A stretch of DNA of 64,000 nucleotides from Mortierella alpina. Its lineage: Eukaryota > Mortierellomycota > Mortierellomycetes > Mortierellales > Mortierellaceae. Under the pieces are notes generated by a model. The model saw only the letters and a program-made list of their open reading frames with translations. It had not been told where the DNA came from and made no database searches. A program made the translations under genes and the position numbers. The DNA lies in NCBI GenBank assembly GCA_029449245.1, contig JANATF010000006.1, positions 1,240,001-1,304,000 of the forward strand, read 5' to 3'. How positions within the stretch are numbered: position 1 is the first letter of the stretch; every line of letters starts with the position of its first letter. Of the stretch, positions 42,601 to 51,570 are shown piece after piece.

Positions 42601-43346
42601 TGGATTGTTGGTTCATCATCACTAAGAGTCGCGGTAGACAATTCTTCGACTTGAGAGATGTCCATCATGTAGCCTACACCCTGTCCCTGCTTGAGCAGTT
42701 GACAGAAATTGGCGTTGCTGACCAGGGCAATATCCATGGAAGTCGGGTTTCTGACAGGGACAGGTACAGGTGGGTAAATGATAGTAGTTGGTGCAGGTTT
42801 GAGAACTAGAGGAGGGGAAGCAGAGCGTGTTTGACTGGTGAAGGGCAGGATAGAAGTAGGTAGTGTGGATCGAGCAAGATGTGACAAGGCAGAGAAGTTG
42901 TGATTTTGAGTGCAGGCTAGGGTCACTGTTCTCTGATCCCAGTCGATGGAGGGGCTGTGCTTTTTTAGCCAGTCCATTCCAAGGATCACAGAATAGTTAC
43001 CGAGCGTGATGAGTTGAAAGGAATGTACTTCAAAATGTTCTGGGCTGGATTGCATGACAAGACGAGTGGAGTGGTGGGAAGTGTGGATGGTACCATTGGC
43101 GAGGGCAATGTTGAGTTGTTGATCGACAATGGGTAGGTGATGTACTTTGGCGAGGTTCTGATGAATAAAGGAAATCGTAGCCCCAGAATCAATCATGGCA
43201 TTGACGGGGAGGGAGGACCCCTGGAAATACAGAGTGACAGGAATGGTGATGGGAGCGGAGTCGTGGATAGGGTCGTGAACAGGAGAAATATTGAAAAGTT
43301 GGCCTAGATGGGCTTCTCCACTCTTTACTAGGCGTCGTCGTTTCCC
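39651..43346 (-). CDS. element C pol
   Basis: Entered by -1 frameshifting at 43340-43346; about 1,230 codons without interruption. Domains: retropepsin (AMIDSGATISFIHQ), RT (RLCVDYRGLNK, TKLDMRGAYNLLRI, VMPFGLMNAPGTFQ, VVYLDDILIYSE) and RNase H (VIEVDASDYALGGV, YDKELLAIVCAFKHWRHYL, LTDHRNLEYF). Then integrase (HDSPTAGHFGITKTF, CDICQRSK, VDFITQLP, SDRGVTFTS, HPRTDGQTERVNS), a GPY/F module (VGPFQILEKVGTRSYRLDLP) and a C-terminal chromodomain (FEVEAILDSKVARGRLLYHVHWKGYP). All catalytic acidic residues are visible. This is a Tf1/sushi-like chromovirus polyprotein. Confidence 0.93.
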   Translation of the reverse strand, partial: GKRRRLVKSGEAHLGQLFNISPVHDPIHDSAPITIPVTLYFQGSSLPVNAMIDSGATISFIHQNLAKVHHLPIVDQQLNIALANGTIHTSHHSTRLVMQSSPEHFEVHSFQLITLGNYSVILGMDWLKKHSPSIDWDQRTVTLACTQNHNFSALSHLARSTLPTSILPFTSQTRSASPPLVLKPAPTTIIYPPVPVPVRNPTSMDIALVSNANFCQLLKQGQGVGYMMDISQVEELSTATLSDDEPTIQLPEKYAEYSQVFSKTQADKLPPHRPYDHSIPIAEGANVPFGPVYNLSQTELKALHEYLKENLAKGFIRRSESPAGAPILFVKKKDGSLRLCVDYRGLNKITTPNRCPLPLISETFDQLGKAKYFTKLDMRGAYNLLRIAKGDEWKTAFRCRYGHFEYQVMPFGLMNAPGTFQAFVNDVLRDYLDDFVVVYLDDILIYSESLDEHTAQVKKALKKLEAAGICLKLEKCAFDKQEVSFLGFVIGVNGISMDPAKVAAIQEWATPKSAFDIQVFLGLANFYRRFVKNYSKVATPLTTLLKKNAKFIWSRAAQDAFDELKARLMSGPILRHFDHTKACVIEVDASDYALGGVCSQYDDDDHLHPVAFYSRKLLPAEMNYQIYDKELLAIVCAFKHWRHYLEFSASTTVVLTDHRNLEYFTTTRNLSRRQVRWSEVLSDYNFVIKYRPGSQNAAADSLSRRDKPEEGSAAALSKTALTLLPPIQFLNALQALPLLPEKSAIQELITHSLPNDPTFSAILAENLETPDPDGLYSVQDGLLLHDGLVCVPDDPDLKKMILEECHDSPTAGHFGITKTFDLVSRTFFWPSMRQYIKNYVGGCDICQRSKSSNHKPYGLLQSLPIPDRPWSSISVDFITQLPASKGYTAICVFVDRFTKMAHFAPTTDTVDAEGTVQLFLEKVFAAHGLPDDVVSDRGVTFTSKFTKTVFKALQIEQNLSTAFHPRTDGQTERVNSILEQYLRCYIDYQQSNWSTLLPLAEFTYNNTEHSSTKTTPFFANFGFHPKFSVTVPRVTKDNIPCPDHIKALLDIHSEMKFNIQSANERHARHFDTKTIAQPDFSVGDKVWLDARNLRTERPAKKLDYKRVGPFQILEKVGTRSYRLDLPSTMKIHPIFHVGLLERFRQDTIPGRTPKPLPPLVVAGEEEFEVEAILDSKVARGRLLYHVHWKGYPISARTWEPAELVQGAPRLIKQFHHAHPHKPGPTLRGAQP
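43340..43346 (-). promoter_or_regulatory. -1 ribosomal frameshift heptamer GGGAAAC (element C)
   Basis: Gag phase ttG GGA AAC GAC GAC GCC TAG; the -1 frame continues GGG AAA CGA CGA CGC CTA into pol. Same heptamer as in A/B although the proteins are clearly different families. Confidence 0.8.
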
Positions 43347-43645
43347 AAATCGAACACGAAGGGGTTAGTGTTGGCAGTGGTGGCACTAGAGAGAGAGTGT
43401 TGAGCCTTGTTACCGGGTCTGGTGTTCGCGGGTTTGGTGGGACACTCCTTAACCCAATGTCCCTCCAAACCACAGTAGCTACAGAGATCGTTATCTCTGC
43501 GTCGCTGTTTTTCTTCGGCGCTCACAGGGCGGTGCTGGGCTTGGCTGAGGTCCATGGCCATGGACGGGGCGGCAATGGACGCGGCGGGAGCGAATGGTCG
43601 GATTGCGGACACGGGCGTCGGATTGCGGGCGGTGCTTAAAACGGG

Positions 43646-43857
43646 TGTGATATTCTCTAGGGGTAAACTTACAATACTAACTGGGGACTGAAGTCAACGA
43701 GAACAAGAGAGGGTTTTATTGTGGACAGGGATCTGGAGGACTTATATAGCTCCTCCAGACACCGGTCACGGGAACTCTTAATAATCGTAGAAGTAAAAAG
43801 GGAGGTGCGACTCAGGTACATACGTGCCTGAGCCCCACACCAGCATAAAACACCACA
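43646..43857 (-). repeat. 3' LTR of element D (212 bp)
   Basis: Contains the perfect 9-bp inverted repeat TCTGGAGGA/TCCTCCAGA (43732-43740, 43751-43759) whose 10-nt loop holds the TATATA box; AATAAA lies ~25 nt further in coding sense. Confidence 0.95.
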
Positions 43858-44498
43858 GACTCCCCCCTCGAGATGAAATCCAGGGTTGCAGTGCTGTGAT
43901 GTGGCTAGAAACGGTAGCAATTCGTTTCTAAAGTGCCAGGATAAAGGAAAAACCATACAACGTGATGGGAAAAAAGAACCTTTTCCATATAGATAGAGGG
44001 ATTAAAACCTCTGAGAGTGGGTAAAGCAGAGTGTACGTCTCTTGCTTGAACCACTTGGGAAGGAAAACCGATGAAGAACGGGAAAGCCTTCTCATACCAG
44101 GATCAAAAATTAACCTGAGTTAGTCCGATGAGAACATGTCTCATACTGCTGTACAGTGCGTCTGCAGACTGCAACTGTCTAAAATGCCTAATATACGGTG
44201 GCTAGTGCTCAATGGCACGAGTTGACAAAAGACAACTCTTACTTGTCATGGAAAAACGCAATGCGGAAAAAAGACCAAAGACCAAGTGTGAATGAATGAG
44301 GAAAGTAAGGTCCAAACCTTAATCCAAAAAACCTCATGGTGAATAACGCGCGCGTGAGAATGTGGTATACATGGGAAGAAGCCCCACACTCCCCCGCAAA
44401 AAGATTTTTTTACGCGGTTCAAAAATAGAATTACAAAAATTGTAATGTACATGCCTCTTCTCTTCTCCATTCCCTCTCCTGCACAAACCTGAAAACGA

Positions 44499-47400
44499 CT
44501 ACAACTTTTCCATATTACCACGACCTGATCGTCTGACCCGATGCGTAGTGCTGGAGACAGCTTGAACAATTGAAGCGATTGCAGGAGCCTTTCTCTTAAT
44601 GCTGGCTGTCGCGCCTGTTGCAAGGTGATTCTTCAACTCTTCCTTCTGAGTCTTCAGCTTCTTTCGATGCTGCTTCGCGACTACGTGAGGATTCGTCTTG
44701 TTAATTCCTTTCCAATATTGGTGGACTAACTTGTCCGAGTCAAACTGTTCGTAGGGGATGAAGGAGTCTTCATTCTCCGAGTATCCCTTCCAATGAACCT
44801 TATAAAGCAATTGGCCGTCTTCTAAGCTATGTCCTAGAATCGACTCAACTTCGTAGCTCTCCTCAGAGGGCTGCGCAAGGTCTTGGGTTACTACGTTCAA
44901 TTGCTCAGGAGCATAGTGACGAGGCAAAATGTCACCCGTTGCGTCTTGCAATTCATAAGCACCAAAGGTCGTTCGTCTCACTACTTTAAAAGGGCCGTCC
45001 TTTTTAGGAACAAGAGCACCTTCAGCAACTGGATCGATCGCCATGACAAATGCGCCAGGTTGAATTTCACGGATGGTATGCGAGTTGTTGAATTTATCAA
45101 TCATTTTCTTTTGGTTGTCTGAACTAATGTCAGAAAGTGCAGGAAATATCAAATGAGTCAAGTATAATAATCTTTTCTCTAAATCATCATCAGATAGCAA
45201 GCGACTGTCCGCAGCTGTGAAATTTGATATCCCAGGAAACGCTCTACCGTAGAACAAAGAGAACGGTGTAGAGTTATGAAGCGAGACAATTCTCGTGTTC
45301 ATTTGAAGTTGAACCATGGGTAAGTGCACATCCCAATTGGTGGGGTTAGCTTCAATGTTTTTACGAAGAATGTCCTTCATTGACTTGATATGCCTCTCTG
45401 CTACTCCGTTACCTCGAGGGTGATACGGTGTAGACAGACGATGATCAATTGTAAGTGTCTTTGTCATTTCTTTGATAATGCTGTTGACGAACTCTAGCCC
45501 ATTGTCACTTTGGATGATTTTCGGAAAGCCGATATCACAAAAGAGACGGAAAAGGCGCTTACTAACTGAAGCAGCATCCTTGGTTCTCAACTCAAATAGA
45601 AATACAAATCTAGTACAGACATCAACGACTAATAATGCATATTCATAGCCATTAGTGCTCAGCGGAAATTGCGCCAAGTCTATAGCCAAGTGTTCACCAG
45701 GTAATTCTGCGTGAATGGCTTTTAAAGGGTGATAGCCTTTTCTTGCGATATTGTACCGCTGACAAGATGAACACGATTTAACCCAGAGGACACAGTCCTC
45801 TTTCAATCTGGGCCACGTTTTATTGTCTTGATGGATCATGTTCACCATTGATGTAACCCCTAAATGACCAAAGGAATGCGTCTTCTTCAAAATCTCTCTT
45901 CGCCTAGATTTCTCAGGAACGTGCCAACTCTCAGGATCAGGAATTTGATGCATGAAAGACAATGCAGGCAACTGCACTCCTTCTGGAGATGTTATGCTAT
46001 CAGGAGTCATTCGAAGAGCAAAGTCTACAGAATCAATTGTCTCTGGAACAGATGACACACTGGACATGGCAGCATTACTCTTTGAATGCTTCACGATAGC
46101 TGACCTTTTATCTTCTGGCCATAATTCTTCAGGAAACGCTCTGGATAAAGTGTCAGGGATCACATTCAATATTCCAGGACGATGAATGATTTCAAAGTCA
46201 TAGCTGAAGATAGTTTCACGCCAATCAGCCATTATGTTTGACAAACATTTCTGATCCATCAGAAAGGTCAACGGCTTATGATCTGTGAATAAGGTAAAAC
46301 GTCTGCCCCACAAATAATAGTGAAACTTCTTTAAAGTAAAGATGATTGCTAGTAGTTCCTTTTTATAAGCCGGATACCGCTTCTCATGATCACGCAAAGC
46401 ACGCGAAGTGAAAGAGATATAATTAATCTTACTATCGTCTTTTTCGCCTAATGGTAACTGATAAGCCATACCAGCAATCCCTTCATTAGAAGCATCCGTT
46501 CCTACATACATATGCAGTCTCCAGATTACTTGTTTCAATATAGGAGCATAAGGAAATAGCTTTTTAATACCCTCAAAGCACTTCATCTGCAAATCATTCA
46601 GTACGAAGCGACCTTTAACATTGCGCAAAGATTCGAGTGGACCAGCAATAGGACCATATAAAGGCAAGTACTCTCGGAAGTAGTTAAACATGCCCATGTA
46701 TCTTTGTACTGCCTTGTTGTTGGTAGGTGGGGCCCATTGTGAAATGTTGGCCACCTTCTCAGGATTTATTCTCCTTCCTTCCTTGTTAACAAGAAATCCT
46801 AACAACATAATCTCTGTATGAAAGAGATGACATTTCTGACGATTGAGGATGAGCTTCGCTTGTGTCAATCTGTCCACAATTATTTTAGCTTGCTCTAAAT
46901 GATCCTCCTTCGTATGAGAGAAAATAACCGTATCATCAACATAGATGCCAGCGAACTGGAGGTCACCGAGGAGGTAAGACATGCCTCTTTGAAAGATGCT
47001 CGTCATTGGTTTCAAACCAAAGGGAGCTCTTGCAAACATGTACTGTTTTCCTTCATAGGTGAAAGCTGTATACGGCTGACTTTCTTTTGAAAGTGGCAGT
47101 CGATGGTACGCTTGCGTCAGATCAAAGGTAGAATAATACTTATGACCAGCAGCCTTTTTGAGTAGATCTGGAATCAGTGGCAACGGGAACGTGTCTGATT
47201 TTAATAATTGTTTGTTCAGCACTCTCGGGTCTAGGCACACTCGGTACTTCAACACTTTACCATCCATATCTCTTCTGGCTGCTAACGTCAGCGAGTTATT
47301 ATAGGGATTGCCTTTCGGCGCAAGGACGATGACACCATCATCCCCCCATTGTTTGATCTGACGTGCGACCTCTGCACCTTGTGAATGTGCATGGAACGGC

Positions 47401-49691
47401 CTGGATTTGACATTAATTACGCAGTCTGCCGGCAATTTCAACTCTACTTTCAGGATCTCAAGCTCACAATAGCTTTTGGGATCGATTGCAGAGTTGCGCT
47501 CCAGTGCAGGTTCCAGTTCCTTCAGGAAATGTGCCTTGTCCGCTAAGAACTCGGGCGTGTTTTCTGTGTCAGGAACAGCATCTGGCAAGATAGATGGTTT
47601 TTCATCATCATAGATCCAGATATCAGTCAAAGGAGGCGGTTTGGGCATGCGGACACCTCCGACATAGTACCCAAAGCGAGGAAACAAGTCCATGCCGATA
47701 TAAAAATCGTAATAAGGTATGTTCATAACACTTATTTGACACGAAACCGATCTGTCATTACATACAAGATCAACTTTGTCGCATGTAAGCATGTTTTCAG
47801 CTTTCATTCCAGCTTCTCCTAACTCAATTGGTCCTGGTAGCCTGGCTACTTTGATTCCCATCTCTCTAGCAATGGCTAAATCGATATACGAATCTGTGGA
47901 TCCACAATCAAGTACAGCGGTAAGTTCTTTGCCATTGGCATATATCTTTACCGAAATCCGATTATCACCTTCTTGAGCACCTCTGAAAGCACAAAGTCTC
48001 TTTGTTGGTGTATAAGGATCAAATTCAGCAAAATAGCGGGCAACATCAGCATGTTTATTGATATGAACATCATTAATCTTCTCCGCTAAAATAGTGTCCA
48101 AGCTCGAACTACGGATCATATCGACCTCTTGAGTCATGGCGGCCAAACGCTTGGCATGGACAGGCTGCAGTTCAATAACAGCAGGCGCCTTCTGCATGGC
48201 CGACACCGAACGGATATGGCCATGAGCAGACGACTTGTGCTTCTTGAACTGAGGTCTCAGTTCAGGATGCAATACGTAGCATTGGGCTGGAGCATGGGTG
48301 CTGGAAGTGCACCTCTCCTTGCTACAAGGCTGGCGAGTATCCTTGCGAGGATGCTTGCCCTTGTTAGGCTGCGGGATCATGGGCTTCTTCACAAAAGCAA
48401 CCGGAGTGGCCGACTGACTCGCAATCTCAATGGACTTGAATCGGGCTTTAAACCACTTGGCCCAATCAGTCTTGCGACCTGGAAATTGGGTGCTGTCAGC
48501 ACGGACACAATCCAAAAAGGCGGCGACATTGGGTAATTCAACCATCTTTGGATACTTTGCCGTGATAGCCTTCTGTCCCTCATCAGGCAACCCAGCAAAC
48601 AAAGACTCTATGACTAGAGTCTCGTAAGCCGAGTCCTTGAGTCCTGACGCTTCCATCAGCAATTCGACTTTGCCCGCATAGAGGTGGACGTCGGTGAATG
48701 TTGCAGTGTCGAGGGCGAAAACCTGCTTGACAGCCTCCGACTTAAGAAGGTCAACGCGAAATAGCTCGCGCACACACTTCTCAATCGGAAACCAAGTGTC
48801 AATCGACGTATAGTCGAAATACACTGGTCCATCCGCCTCCTGCACGGCCTCCATTTGGGTTGCCAAGTCCTTGCCCATTGTCACGAGTGACTCCTCCAAC
48901 AAGCGTACCTCGATGCCGGCTTTTCTAAAGGCCTTCATCATGTACTGGCTTGCTAGGATCGCAAACAGGCTGCCGAGATGCAACTTATAAAAGTCGCGGA
49001 ACTCTCGCAAAAACCTGTTGATCACTCGCACAATCTCCAAAGCTGCCAGGTCCTCCTTGCCCTGCAATTTCAACTTGAATTCTGGCTCGTCAGGGAAGCT
49101 TTTAGGAAGCAGTCTCGAGAAGTCAATCTTCTCGCTGTTTTGGAAAACAGGAACAACCTTTTCCTTCAAGCAGCGCCTGATGTCGCAATGCCAGATGCTC
49201 GCCGAATTAAATTGGGCGACCAATGATCCTGACGCTTCATCTGCGTCCTGCACGTCCGAAGCCGGCGACTGCTGCTCATCTCGATATTGATGATCGAGAG
49301 GCTGCGGTCGCATTTGCATCCAGTGTCGATGCACCGTGTCGAAATCCCTAACAGCATTGTCGAGATCTCGTTGGGCATCTTCCACTTTCGCATCATGCTT
49401 AGCTGCATTACGCCGACGTTGAGCATCAGTGAGGGTTGCATCCTTGCTGTCGAGCTGCTTTAGTTTGCGCACGGCAACTTTAGTGTCCATGTAGCGACTC
49501 AAAGCATCCTGCTTATCCCTGTTGGCTTCCTCGACCTCCCTCTCCAACTTCTGGAACATGGAAAGTTTGTCATCCGAAGCATCGATAGACCATACGTCCA
49601 TATCAGCTTCCCCAGTATGCGCTGAGGGTGGATCACCAGATGCCATTACGACGTCCTCAGGAATAGCTGAGGCACTATCGTTAGAAGCCAT
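44499..49691 (-). CDS. element D gag-pol polyprotein
   Basis: 1,730 aa from ATG 49691 (MASNDSASA); the frame is open upstream but has no earlier ATG. Gag occupies ~1-520, with a coiled-coil start (FQKLEREVEEANRDKQDAL) and a Cys/His cluster (CSKERCTSSTHAPAQC) instead of a standard knuckle. The retropepsin near 593 reads VLDCGSTDSYIDL, i.e. D-C-G-S rather than D-S/T-G. RT has YVDD near 915 (FAGIYVDDTVIFSH). RNase H is near 1063 (TDASNEGIAGM). Integrase has HHCC near 1267 (FGHLGVTSM, CSSCQ), then IDLAQF, QSDNGLEF and GNGVAERH at ~1337-1434. A chromodomain lies near 1613 (YEVESILGHSLE, KVHWKGYSENEDSF). Gag and pol share one frame, so no frameshift is needed. Closest in the window to element E. 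Confidence 0.95.
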   Translation of the reverse strand: MASNDSASAIPEDVVMASGDPPSAHTGEADMDVWSIDASDDKLSMFQKLEREVEEANRDKQDALSRYMDTKVAVRKLKQLDSKDATLTDAQRRRNAAKHDAKVEDAQRDLDNAVRDFDTVHRHWMQMRPQPLDHQYRDEQQSPASDVQDADEASGSLVAQFNSASIWHCDIRRCLKEKVVPVFQNSEKIDFSRLLPKSFPDEPEFKLKLQGKEDLAALEIVRVINRFLREFRDFYKLHLGSLFAILASQYMMKAFRKAGIEVRLLEESLVTMGKDLATQMEAVQEADGPVYFDYTSIDTWFPIEKCVRELFRVDLLKSEAVKQVFALDTATFTDVHLYAGKVELLMEASGLKDSAYETLVIESLFAGLPDEGQKAITAKYPKMVELPNVAAFLDCVRADSTQFPGRKTDWAKWFKARFKSIEIASQSATPVAFVKKPMIPQPNKGKHPRKDTRQPCSKERCTSSTHAPAQCYVLHPELRPQFKKHKSSAHGHIRSVSAMQKAPAVIELQPVHAKRLAAMTQEVDMIRSSSLDTILAEKINDVHINKHADVARYFAEFDPYTPTKRLCAFRGAQEGDNRISVKIYANGKELTAVLDCGSTDSYIDLAIAREMGIKVARLPGPIELGEAGMKAENMLTCDKVDLVCNDRSVSCQISVMNIPYYDFYIGMDLFPRFGYYVGGVRMPKPPPLTDIWIYDDEKPSILPDAVPDTENTPEFLADKAHFLKELEPALERNSAIDPKSYCELEILKVELKLPADCVINVKSRPFHAHSQGAEVARQIKQWGDDGVIVLAPKGNPYNNSLTLAARRDMDGKVLKYRVCLDPRVLNKQLLKSDTFPLPLIPDLLKKAAGHKYYSTFDLTQAYHRLPLSKESQPYTAFTYEGKQYMFARAPFGLKPMTSIFQRGMSYLLGDLQFAGIYVDDTVIFSHTKEDHLEQAKIIVDRLTQAKLILNRQKCHLFHTEIMLLGFLVNKEGRRINPEKVANISQWAPPTNNKAVQRYMGMFNYFREYLPLYGPIAGPLESLRNVKGRFVLNDLQMKCFEGIKKLFPYAPILKQVIWRLHMYVGTDASNEGIAGMAYQLPLGEKDDSKINYISFTSRALRDHEKRYPAYKKELLAIIFTLKKFHYYLWGRRFTLFTDHKPLTFLMDQKCLSNIMADWRETIFSYDFEIIHRPGILNVIPDTLSRAFPEELWPEDKRSAIVKHSKSNAAMSSVSSVPETIDSVDFALRMTPDSITSPEGVQLPALSFMHQIPDPESWHVPEKSRRREILKKTHSFGHLGVTSMVNMIHQDNKTWPRLKEDCVLWVKSCSSCQRYNIARKGYHPLKAIHAELPGEHLAIDLAQFPLSTNGYEYALLVVDVCTRFVFLFELRTKDAASVSKRLFRLFCDIGFPKIIQSDNGLEFVNSIIKEMTKTLTIDHRLSTPYHPRGNGVAERHIKSMKDILRKNIEANPTNWDVHLPMVQLQMNTRIVSLHNSTPFSLFYGRAFPGISNFTAADSRLLSDDDLEKRLLYLTHLIFPALSDISSDNQKKMIDKFNNSHTIREIQPGAFVMAIDPVAEGALVPKKDGPFKVVRRTTFGAYELQDATGDILPRHYAPEQLNVVTQDLAQPSEESYEVESILGHSLEDGQLLYKVHWKGYSENEDSFIPYEQFDSDKLVHQYWKGINKTNPHVVAKQHRKKLKTQKEELKNHLATGATASIKRKAPAIASIVQAVSSTTHRVRRSGRGNMEKL

Positions 49692-50429
49692 GCGGTAATA
49701 AAAAGCAAAGCGGAAAAAAGGAGGTTCAAGCGATACCAAGACTGGACTTTTATTATGTCAACAGTTTCGATTCTCAAACACTACAGCTTACAGTCTATAG
49801 GATGATTACACGAGACTACCCTGCTATAGGTCTTGTCTCTAACACACCAAGTGATAGTCGAAACACACACAAGGAATACTTGGAGTCAAAAGACTATGCA
49901 AGTAAAATTATCGGTCGAAGCTCAGCTGCTTGAGGAAGAATTTTCCGTCAGCTAGAACACAACAACACAACAACAATTAAAACTTTCTGGCGGAGCTAAC
50001 CGACAACAGAGAGAATGATTTGCTGATGGCACTAGCCAATCAGCAGAGAGGATGATGAATTGCAGGCGGTGAATACCGTCAGACAATCAAAATGATTTGC
50101 CGTGGTAAAAACCAAGAACAAATGCAAAGATATGTAGTGGTTGAAAACAACACTGGAACACGAAGCACTGGATATTTCCAAGAACAGCGGATCACGCAGC
50201 GATGTGCAGCCAAGACACAAAAGAGCACACAAGTTCGATCTTCGAAACAGGATTCAACAGGAACAAGCCTATTGGGTCTTTTTCTGGATCTTGCTTGAGC
50301 AATGATAAACGACAAAGGAGAGGTCCCAATTGCAAACAGTGAAAGATGGATGATAGAATCTCAATGGATGCAAATCAAACACACTTGAAGATGGATGCAA
50401 TGGATGGATGCCGACTCTTTAGTACGTTG

Positions 50430-50436
50430 AAAAAAA
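50430..50436 (-). promoter_or_regulatory. oligo(T) tract at the primer-site position of element D
   Basis: In coding sense TTTTTTTCAACG follows the 5' LTR with no gap. No TGG start is present. Element E has the same arrangement (nine T then AACG at 56510-56502). Confidence 0.55.
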
Positions 50437-50648
50437 TGTGATATTCTCTAGGGGTAAACTTACAATACTAACTGGGGACTGAAGTCAACGAGAACAAGAG
50501 AGGGTTTTATTGTGGACAGGGATCTGGAGGACTTATATAGCTCCTCCAGACACCGGTCACGGGAACTCTTAATAATCGTAGAAGTAAAAAGGGAGGTGCG
50601 ACTCAGGTACATACGTGCCTGAGCCCCACACCAGCATAAAACACCACA
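50437..50648 (-). repeat. 5' LTR of element D (212 bp)
   Basis: Identical by eye to the 3' LTR. Promoter of element D, with the TATATA box in the hairpin loop at ~50523-50550. Confidence 0.95.
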
Positions 50649-51561
50649 ACGGGCGTGGAGCGAACGGGTTGTTTCTGCAAGAAGTAACCATATTGGCGAG
50701 TATCGACGTCAATGGCCAGGTCCGAGAACTCGGAGAACTTTCGAGGCTCTTCTTGACGGGACATGGCTTCCTGGACAGCCTCTTTGAGTCCAATACGATA
50801 CTGAGAGATTTTGGCAGCGTCGTTCCATTCGGTATCGGCCACAAGTTGAACGAACTTGTTTGTGTAGTCAAGTGCAGAGCCTTTCTGCTTGAGGGCGCGA
50901 AGCTGGGACTCGGCCACAATGTGGGCGTTGGTGACACCGAAATTTTTGGTCATAACCGACCAAAACTTGTCGAGGCTGCTAATGATAGCGGGCCTGTTTT
51001 CTTCGTCTAGCTTGAAGGCAGGGATATGTTTTTCCATGTACTTGTAGGCCGCGGTGTCTCCAAGACGGGACAAGGCGAACATGATCTTGGCCGCGTCGGT
51101 CGGGTACTGGGAGCTTTGGGCTAAAAAGAATAACTCCATTTGAGACTGAAAGCTCTTCCAGTCCTCTCTTTTACCAGAGAACTTCTCGGGAGAGTCGACT
51201 CTAGGTTTGGCGCTTCCCTGGGTCTTGGCGGCCTCTGCAAGGGTCTTGAGGCCTCTGAGCATATCTTTGGTGAAGGTGTTGGACTCATTGGTAACCTCCA
51301 AGGCAGTAACTTTTGCCTCCATGGTCACGAATCTTGGTTCCAACCCTGTTTGCAGATGCTCGAGCATGGGGCCGTGAGTCGTGAGTTTTTCTTCGAGGGC
51401 TTGGATACGGTGTGTGAGACCGATAAAGGCTGGGTTGGCTTGATTGGCGAGGCTCTCTTCGATGGCTATAACGCGGGCTTGAAGGGCTTCAAAGGCTTGA
51501 TTGGTTTGTTCGAGGTTCATGGCTGGGCAGAGGCTTGGGGAGAAAGGTCAAAGGTTGTTTG

Positions 51562-51570
51562 ACCTAGTAA
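51562..51570 (-). promoter_or_regulatory. self-priming site of element C
   Basis: TTACTAGGT directly after the 5' LTR in coding sense. It is perfectly complementary to ACCTAGTAA at 51694-51686, which lies ~40 nt after the TATATATA box, where the transcript should start. This matches the self-primed mechanism known for Tf1-type elements. Confidence 0.7.

Larger units (their letters stand above)
43646..50648 (-). mobile_element. complete Ty3/gypsy chromodomain element D (7,003 bp)
   Basis: LTRs of 212 bp at 43646-43857 and 50437-50648 are identical by eye; TSD ACGGG at 43641-43645 and 50649-50653. One uninterrupted gag-pol frame, a polypurine tract (GAGGGGGGAGTC) and a 5' leader of ~745 bp (49692-50436). 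The 3' untranslated part (43858-44498) holds no gene. All expected parts of an autonomous element are present, and it is the youngest layer of the nest. Confidence 0.96.
43328..51520 (-). pseudogene. element C gag, split by element D
   Basis: Exists as 51520-50649 and 43645-43328; joining at the single ACGGG target copy keeps the frame (RSTPV-LSTARNP). The start MNLEQTNQAF leads into a helical region (FEALQARVIAIEESLANQA), then a gag core (FSGKREDWKSFQSQMELFF). The C-terminus carries a classic CCHC knuckle (CSYCGLEGHWVKEC). It ends NDDA-stop at 43328-43330, 12 nt after the frameshift heptamer. Confidence 0.9.

Noticed and set aside
43328-43612. Short CCHC ORF as an independent gene
   Set aside because: It is the 3' part of element C gag, separated from the rest by element D.
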